A stretch of DNA of 19,642 bases from an uncultured Shinella sp. (GTDB lineage Bacteria > Pseudomonadota > Alphaproteobacteria > Rhizobiales > Rhizobiaceae). Positions 15,070 to 19,642 of the stretch are shown in pieces (the first letter of the stretch is position 1; each line of letters opens with the position of its first letter). The stretch covers positions 1 to 19,642 of the forward strand of contig CAMLOC010000003.1 of NCBI GenBank assembly GCA_946481465.1, written 5' to 3'. Under the pieces are notes generated by a model that saw only the letters and a program-made list of their open reading frames with translations, made no database searches and was not told the origin of the DNA. A program made the position numbers and the translations under genes.

Positions 15070-16962
15070 TCACGGGGCGGCGGGGACGTCGAAATGATCG
15101 GGCGCCAGGCCGCCGCGCGCCCGCCGCACCATCTCTTCCAGCCCCGCCTCCAGATGGCGGCAGAAGCGACCGGAATCAAAGAGCGGCACATGGAGCCGCC
15201 CGGCGCGGAGCGTTTCCCTGTAGCCCGCGACGGCCTGCGGATCGGCGGCGAGGTCGACGGCCCTCGCCACGTAGCCGTCCGCATCCGCCGCCACGAGATC
15301 GGGAAGCCCCACGGCGTTCAAAAGGCTCTCGCTGACGCGGGAGGCGAAGTTGGTCCCCCGATAGGTGAGGACGGGCAGGCCGCTCCACAGCGCGTCGGAT
15401 GTCGTCGTGTGGCCGTTGCAGGGATAGGTGTCGAGGGCGAGATCGGCGCACGGCATGCGGCTGATGTGCCGCGCATAGTCCGCCTGCCCGGCGAAGACGA
15501 TCCGGTCGCGGTCGATGCCGAGGGAGGTAAAGCGGGCGGCAAGGTTGGCTTTCGCCGCATCCCCCTTGGCGAAGAGCCAGAGAAGGCTGCCCGGCGCCTG
15601 ATGGAGGATGCGGGCCCAGAGGTCCGTCATCTCCGCCGTCACCTTGCGCTCGCTGTTGAAGGAGGCGAAGACGAAGGCATCCTCCGGCAGGCCCGCCTCG
15701 GCCCGCGTCAGGGGGGCCGGCAGCGGCCGGCTCGTCGGGTCGTTCGGCTGGTAGCATTCCGGCAGGCGACAGAATTTCTCGTGGAAGAACGGCCGGGCGG
15801 CGTCCGGCAGGACGATGCGGTCGCCGATGATATAGTCGAGGTCGACATTGACGGTCGTGCCGGGAAAGCCGAGCCAGGCGACCTGGAGGGGCGCTGCCGC
15901 ATGGTTGAGGATGCCGACGCGCTCGCCGTTCGTATGGCCCTTGAGGTCGATGAGGATGTCGATCCCGTGGTCGCGCACCGCCTTTGCGGCCGCGGCGTCG
16001 TCGAGGTCCCGGACGGGGACGATCCTGCCCCATGCGCTTCTGTCTTCCCCGCCGCGCTCCAGGTTCCGCTCCGCCGTGTGGCAGAACAGGAAGACCTCGA
16101 ACCGGCTGCGGTCGTGCCGCTTCAGGACGTCGCCAAGAAGCCGCATCGTGGCATGGCCGGGCCAGAAATCGCAGGAAAGGTAGCCGATCCTGATCTTCTC
16201 CTCGTGCCAGCGGTGCGGCATGGCGCGCCGCCGGGCCGGGCGGTCCGCATCGGCGGCAGGGGTGGTGAACGTCGCCAGCCGGTTCAGCGCCTCGTCGCCG
16301 CACCAGGTCAGGTTGGCGAGCGGCTGCTCGTGCGAAAGGATGCCGGGCCTTCCTGCGTCCAGCGCGGCGCGGATGGTCGCAAGCGCCGCCTCGATGCCTT
16401 CGAAATCGCAGATCTCGCGCGACAGCATGTGGCGGTAGAAGAGAAGTTCCAGCCGGTCGGGCCAGTGCCGGAGGGCGGCGTCGACCGTTTCGTAGTTCAG
16501 CGGGTCCGTCGGATTGTCGGTGAGGAGGTCGAGCGCAAGAGTGAGGTGCTTCTCCTGCCCGCTTCGCGCGAGCGGCCCGCGCATGCCCTGCAGGATCGAG
16601 CGGTTGCCGCGCTCCAGGAAGATCGAGGCCAGGACATAGGCCACCTCCGGCTCGTCCTGCGCCCGGTGGACGAGCGCGCCGGCCACCCGCAGGGCCTCGT
16701 CCTTCTCGCCCGCCGCGAAATAGAGCCGCATGGCGTCGAGCAGCAGCGCGTCGCTGCGTTGCGGGTCCAGTTGCGCTGCCTGCCGGCAGGCCGCCGCGGC
16801 CTCCGCCTTCATGTCGAGCCTGAGGAGGATCCGCGCGATCAGCTCATAGGCCGCCGCCTCGGGCCGCTGTTCGATGAGCGTGTTCAGCATGGCAAGGGCG
16901 GCCGGATAGTCGCCCTTTGCGTAGAGGCCCGTGGCGGCGGAGAGGGAGGGGGTGTCGCGCAT
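15070..16962 (-). CDS. TPR protein with SPINDLY-type GT41 (O-GlcNAc transferase-like) domain
   Basis: This 630-residue, apparently cytoplasmic protein has TPR-like helices at about residues 5-200 (GLYAKGDYPAALAMLNTLI, ACRQAAQLDPQRSDALLLDA) and a C-terminal GT41 domain, the family of O-linked GlcNAc transferases. GT41 marks are RIGYLSCDFWPGHATMRLL (258-276; H270 matches the catalytic-region histidine of OGT), DLKGHTNGER, QVAWLGFPGTT, FASFNSERK (K440 in the UDP-binding position) and DTYPCNGHTTTSDALWSG (511-528). ATG 16962 has AAGGGA six bases upstream. The LysR gene ends 86 bases before it in the same direction. Bacterial relatives can glycosylate proteins such as flagellin (FlmG-type) or adhesins; the acceptor here is unknown. 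Confidence 0.9.
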   Translation of the reverse strand: MRDTPSLSAATGLYAKGDYPAALAMLNTLIEQRPEAAAYELIARILLRLDMKAEAAAACRQAAQLDPQRSDALLLDAMRLYFAAGEKDEALRVAGALVHRAQDEPEVAYVLASIFLERGNRSILQGMRGPLARSGQEKHLTLALDLLTDNPTDPLNYETVDAALRHWPDRLELLFYRHMLSREICDFEGIEAALATIRAALDAGRPGILSHEQPLANLTWCGDEALNRLATFTTPAADADRPARRRAMPHRWHEEKIRIGYLSCDFWPGHATMRLLGDVLKRHDRSRFEVFLFCHTAERNLERGGEDRSAWGRIVPVRDLDDAAAAKAVRDHGIDILIDLKGHTNGERVGILNHAAAPLQVAWLGFPGTTVNVDLDYIIGDRIVLPDAARPFFHEKFCRLPECYQPNDPTSRPLPAPLTRAEAGLPEDAFVFASFNSERKVTAEMTDLWARILHQAPGSLLWLFAKGDAAKANLAARFTSLGIDRDRIVFAGQADYARHISRMPCADLALDTYPCNGHTTTSDALWSGLPVLTYRGTNFASRVSESLLNAVGLPDLVAADADGYVARAVDLAADPQAVAGYRETLRAGRLHVPLFDSGRFCRHLEAGLEEMVRRARGGLAPDHFDVPAAP

Positions 16963-17048
16963 GGACTGTCCCTTGCATCGTGGCTGGAGGCGGCCGGGTA
17001 TAGGCGGCAAAGCCTTTGCGAAGCTGTTCGGCGGGATATCCGGGCCGG

Positions 17049-17903
17049 TCAGATCGTCTTCAGCATGATATCCCGCAGGCCGAGCGCGAGCGCGCTCTGG
17101 CGCTGCCCGCCGAGCGCCGGCGAGATCCGCACCATGACGGTCACGCTCGGCAGGTCCGGAAAGCCGTCGTCCGGCCCCAGCACGCGGCTGCCCGGCGGAA
17201 CGTCGGCCTTCACCAGCGCGGAGACGGCAAGCCCGGCCTGCACGACGGCCTGCAAGGCCGCCATGTTCGCGCTGGTGCAGACGATCTTCCGCTCGCGCCC
17301 GACGGAGGCCAGCGCATTGACCGCCCATTTGCGGAAGATGCAGCCTTCGGGAAAGAGGGCGAGCGGCAGCGGCTGGCGCAGGTGGACGTCGCTCGTGTTC
17401 GAGCTGACCCAGTAGACGGGCTGGGTCTGCAGCACCATCCCGTCCTTCGTGTCCGTTTCCGACGACAGGATGGACAGGTCGAGTTCGCCGCGCTCCAGCA
17501 TCGGCTTCAGCTCGGCGGTGGGCGCGCAGTGGAGGAGCAGGTTCACGTCCGGGAACTCGTTCGCAAAGCGGCTGAGGAAATTGGCGAGCAGCCCGATATA
17601 GTCGTCCGGCAGGCCGAGGCGGATGGTGCCCGTCAGTTCGCGCGACGTCGCCCTTTCGACCAGCTCGGCATTGATCCGCAAAATCCGGCGGGCGTCGGAG
17701 ACGAGGTCGAGGCCCCGCTGGTTGAGGTCGATCTTGCGGCCGGAGCGGATGAAGAGGCTGGCGCCGAGCGCATCCTCCAGCTTCTTCAGCTTGATGCTGA
17801 CGGCGGATTCGCTGCGGAAGATCAGCTTCGCCGCCCCCTTGCAGCTACCGGCGTCCGCAAAGGCCACAACCGCATGGAGAAGGTCGAGATCGATGGTCTT
17901 CAA
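17049..17903 (-). CDS. LysR-type transcriptional regulator
   Basis: This 284-residue regulator has an N-terminal winged helix (about residues 3-60, LLHAVVAFADAGSCKGAAKL and SAVSIKLKKLEDALGASLF) and a C-terminal effector-binding domain with LRDIMLKTI at the end. The start is TTG 17903: no ATG lies between it and the upstream in-frame stop at 17949-17951, and TGGTGG sits just upstream. It is divergent from the AA_synth gene across 119 bases, the usual layout for a LysR regulator and the operon it controls. The glycosyltransferase downstream could also be co-transcribed. The effector cannot be told from the sequence. Confidence 0.92.
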   Translation of the reverse strand: MKTIDLDLLHAVVAFADAGSCKGAAKLIFRSESAVSIKLKKLEDALGASLFIRSGRKIDLNQRGLDLVSDARRILRINAELVERATSRELTGTIRLGLPDDYIGLLANFLSRFANEFPDVNLLLHCAPTAELKPMLERGELDLSILSSETDTKDGMVLQTQPVYWVSSNTSDVHLRQPLPLALFPEGCIFRKWAVNALASVGRERKIVCTSANMAALQAVVQAGLAVSALVKADVPPGSRVLGPDDGFPDLPSVTVMVRISPALGGQRQSALALGLRDIMLKTI

Positions 17904-18022
17904 AGCGCGCCACCAGGTTTCGTAAACCGCAAGCTGAACTTCGATAATTTAGTTTTTCGCATGCCTGACTAGCTGCTTAACTGCGCTTCTGTCAACGCCG
18001 TCGAAGGGGTGGAAGCGCGCAA
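17904..18022. promoter_or_regulatory. Divergent control region, LysR / AA_synth operon
   Basis: This 119-base gap separates the two divergent genes and is more AT-rich in its middle (17940-17960, ATAATTTAGTTTTT). TTGACA on the minus strand (17995-17990) is a perfect -35 for the LysR gene, though no good -10 follows. CGCA-N20-TGCG at about 17959-17986 is a loose inverted repeat. A LysR binding site is expected here, but I could not point to a clear T-N11-A box. Confidence 0.5.
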
Positions 18023-18571
18023 ATGGTTGCAGAAATTCGCAAGATCGTGGTCGTCGTGGAAGAGACGCTGGAAGACATGGGCCGCAAGGTGGAACCGCGG
18101 GCGACGAAGCTCACGGTGGCCGCCGTCGTCCGCAATCCCTATGCCGGGCGCTATGTCGAGGACCTTTCGCCGCTCTACGACACGGGCGCGGAGGTGGCCG
18201 AGCGGCTGACCGCGCGCGCGCTGGAGGTGCTGGGGGACAAGGCCGGCAGGATCAGCGCCTACGGCAAGGGCGCCATCGTGGGCACCGACGGGGAAATCGA
18301 GCATGCCGCGGCGCTCATCCACCCGAAGTTCGGCGCGCCCGTCCGCTCGGCCATCGGCGGCGGCAAGGCCATCATCCCCTCCACCAAGAAGGTCGGCGGG
18401 CCGGGCGCGCTCATCACCATGCCGCTGGTCAACCGCGACGACGTCTGGGTGTTCGACGACATGGACAGCACCGAGATCGCCATCGCGGATGCGCCGCGGC
18501 CGGACGAGGTCGTCGTCGCGCTCGCCTTCGGCATGGGCGGGCGTCCGCTGAAGCGCATCAAGGGGGTGTGA
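18023..18571 (+). CDS. Amino acid synthesis (AA_synth / DUF1185) family protein
   Basis: This 182-residue cytoplasmic protein matches the AA_synth family (PF06684, DUF1185), a group with solved structures but no proven reaction. Typical segments are IVVVVEETLEDMGRKVEPRA, AAVVRNPYAGRYVEDLSPL, the middle AYGKGAIVGTDGEIEHAAALIHPKFGA (only part quoted), AIGGGKAIIPSTKKVGGPGA and a C-terminal VVVALAFGMGGRP. Length and motif order suit the family. The ATG at 18023 follows GGAAG at moderate spacing. It is the first gene of a coupled set with the EthD-like protein (ATG one base after its stop) and an aminotransferase. Probably under the divergent LysR regulator. Confidence 0.85.
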   Translation: MVAEIRKIVVVVEETLEDMGRKVEPRATKLTVAAVVRNPYAGRYVEDLSPLYDTGAEVAERLTARALEVLGDKAGRISAYGKGAIVGTDGEIEHAAALIHPKFGAPVRSAIGGGKAIIPSTKKVGGPGALITMPLVNRDDVWVFDDMDSTEIAIADAPRPDEVVVALAFGMGGRPLKRIKGV

Positions 18572-18572
18572 G

Positions 18573-18875
18573 ATGTTCAAGGCAGCCATTCTGCTGAATC
18601 GCAAGGACGGCGTGGGCAAGGACGAGTTCGCCGACTGGTGGCTCGGGAGGCATGCGCCGCTGGCGCGCGACCTGCCCGGCGTTCGGCGCGTCGTCTTCAA
18701 CCTCGTGACGGAAGGCCCCTATGACGGGATCTCCGAACTGTGGTTCGACAGCGCCGCGGCGCTGGAGGCGGCCTATGCCTCGGAGCACGGCCGCCGCGTG
18801 GCGGCCGACACGCTCTCGATGGTCGCCGAGCGCACGCGCCTGCCCGTCGCCGAACATGTGATCAAGGGGGAATGA
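18573..18875 (+). CDS. EthD-family protein
   Basis: This 100-residue dimeric alpha/beta-barrel (ferredoxin-like) protein belongs to the EthD family, small proteins often placed in degradation operons. The motifs are AAILLNRKDGVGKDEFADWWLGRHAPLAR (part quoted; the F-x-x-W-W-x-x-x-H-A-P-L core at residues 19-31) and the later DGISELWFDSAAALEAAYAS. The start ATG follows AAGGGGGTGTGAG, so it is probably translated from the ribosomes that finish the upstream gene. Its stop overlaps the next gene's possible first ATG (ATGA). The chemistry in this setting is unknown. Confidence 0.87.
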   Translation: MFKAAILLNRKDGVGKDEFADWWLGRHAPLARDLPGVRRVVFNLVTEGPYDGISELWFDSAAALEAAYASEHGRRVAADTLSMVAERTRLPVAEHVIKGE

Positions 18876-18877
18876 CG

Positions 18878-19642
18878 ATGAACCAGGCGATCCTTCGCAA
18901 CTATGAGGAAACGAACCGCAGCCTGCTCGAGCGCGACAACCGCCATGTCCTGCACGCCCTGCACAATCCTGCCTCCCACCTTGCGGGCAATGCCTGGATC
19001 AGAGGCGAGGGCACCGACATCTACGACGGCGACGGCCGGCGCTATATCGACGCCATGTCGGGCCTGTGGAACGTGACGCTCGGCCATGGCCGCAAGGAGC
19101 TCATCGAGGCGGCGAGCGCGCAGATGTCGACGCTCGCCTATTGCTCCGGCTATTCCGGCAACACCAATCCGCGCGCGACGGAACTGGGCGAGAAGCTGGC
19201 GGATATCGCCTATCCCTCGATCAACCGCTTCTTCTTCACCTCGGGCGGCGGCGAATCGACCGATACGACGATCAAGATCGCGCGGTCCTACTGGAAGGCG
19301 GCCGGCAAGCCGGACAAGGTGAAGATCGTCAGCATGACCGGCGGCTATCACGGCACGACGCTGGGGGCCATGTGCGCCACCGGCATGCCCGCCTACTGGC
19401 CGGCCTTCGAGCCGCGCATGCCCGGCTTCGTCCATGTGCCGCTGCACCACCGGCACAGGGCGGCGGGGCGCACGGAGGACGAGGTCGCCGCGCTCGCGGC
19501 CGCCGACCTGGAGGCGGTGCTGCTCGAACAGGGGCCGGAGACGGTCGCGCTGTTCCTCATCGAGCCCGTCATGGGCGGCGGCGCCTATGTCGTGCCCGAC
19601 GGCTATTTCAAGCGGGTGCGCGAGATCTGCGACCGGCACGGC
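18878..19642 (+). CDS. Class III PLP-dependent aminotransferase, 5' part
   Basis: This is the first 255 residues of an omega-amino acid or aspartate aminotransferase-family enzyme; the window ends before the catalytic lysine. Family motifs are DGDGRRYIDAMSGLWNVTLGH, the substrate loop AYCSGYSGNTNPRA, FFFTSGGGESTDTTIKIAR (phosphate-binding region, with GGGES in place of the common GSEAN/V), GGYHGTTLGAM and LFLIEPVMGGG with the aspartate-to-come region PDGYFKRVREIC. ATG 18878 has AAGGGGG seven bases upstream; ATG 18872, two codons earlier, would overlap the EthD stop (ATGA) but is too close to it. It probably transaminates an amine from the pathway served by the upstream genes. The substrate is not evident. 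Confidence 0.9.
   Translation, partial: MNQAILRNYEETNRSLLERDNRHVLHALHNPASHLAGNAWIRGEGTDIYDGDGRRYIDAMSGLWNVTLGHGRKELIEAASAQMSTLAYCSGYSGNTNPRATELGEKLADIAYPSINRFFFTSGGGESTDTTIKIARSYWKAAGKPDKVKIVSMTGGYHGTTLGAMCATGMPAYWPAFEPRMPGFVHVPLHHRHRAAGRTEDEVAALAAADLEAVLLEQGPETVALFLIEPVMGGGAYVVPDGYFKRVREICDRHG

Noticed and set aside
15034..17415. 793-residue open frame on the plus strand opposite the glycosyltransferase gene
   Set aside because: Antisense to a protein with full GT41 motifs; its own translation shows no family features.

Overview
The window is GC-rich DNA (many antisense ORFs are open only for that reason) from an alphaproteobacterium, most likely a Rhizobiaceae-type Rhizobiales member. It opens inside repC of a repABC replicon, so it lies on a large plasmid or chromid. 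An IRO-type iron box (TGA-N9-TCA), as used by RirA in Rhizobiales, supports the same assignment. No tRNA, rRNA, CRISPR array, insertion sequence or transposase was seen.

Region 1 (1-1027) holds the 3' part of repC, with an internal AT-rich stretch matching the place where repABC origins lie, and a weak hairpin after the stop. Region 2 (about 1120-8111) is an iron/siderophore uptake locus on the plus strand: a candidate RirA box, a FecI-like ECF sigma factor, a FecR-like anti-sigma factor, a TonB-dependent siderophore receptor with an N-terminal STN signalling domain, a FhuD-like binding protein and a double-length FhuB-like permease. The last three overlap by GTGA and ATGA stop/start junctions. 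The logic is ferri-siderophore sensing at the outer membrane, FecR/FecI signalling, receptor expression and periplasm-to-cytoplasm import. The ATPase FhuC is not present.

Region 3 (8145-10899) has an orphan GSU2403-type nucleotidyltransferase-fold gene preceded by a perfect 12-bp-arm palindrome, then a secreted RTX calcium-binding protein with its own good sigma70-type promoter. Region 4 (10910-17903) is mainly on the minus strand: a membrane-bound FlaA1/CapD/PglF-type nucleotide-sugar 4,6-dehydratase, a 401-bp gap with no gene, an EntS-like MFS exporter, a small secreted protein of unknown function, a TPR plus SPINDLY-type (GT41) O-linked GlcNAc transferase-like protein, and a LysR regulator. 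A sugar-nucleotide enzyme, a protein-glycosyltransferase-like enzyme and a secreted protein in one region suggest surface or protein glycosylation, but this is inference.

Region 5 (17904-19642) is divergent from the LysR gene: an amino acid synthesis (AA_synth/DUF1185) protein, an EthD-family protein and a class III aminotransferase cut by the window end. They are tightly coupled and look like the start of a catabolic operon under the LysR regulator. The most unusual items are the nucleotidyltransferase with its palindrome, the RTX protein with its split repeat block and unfamiliar N-terminal domain, the GT41 protein in its sugar context, and the AA_synth-EthD-aminotransferase cassette.
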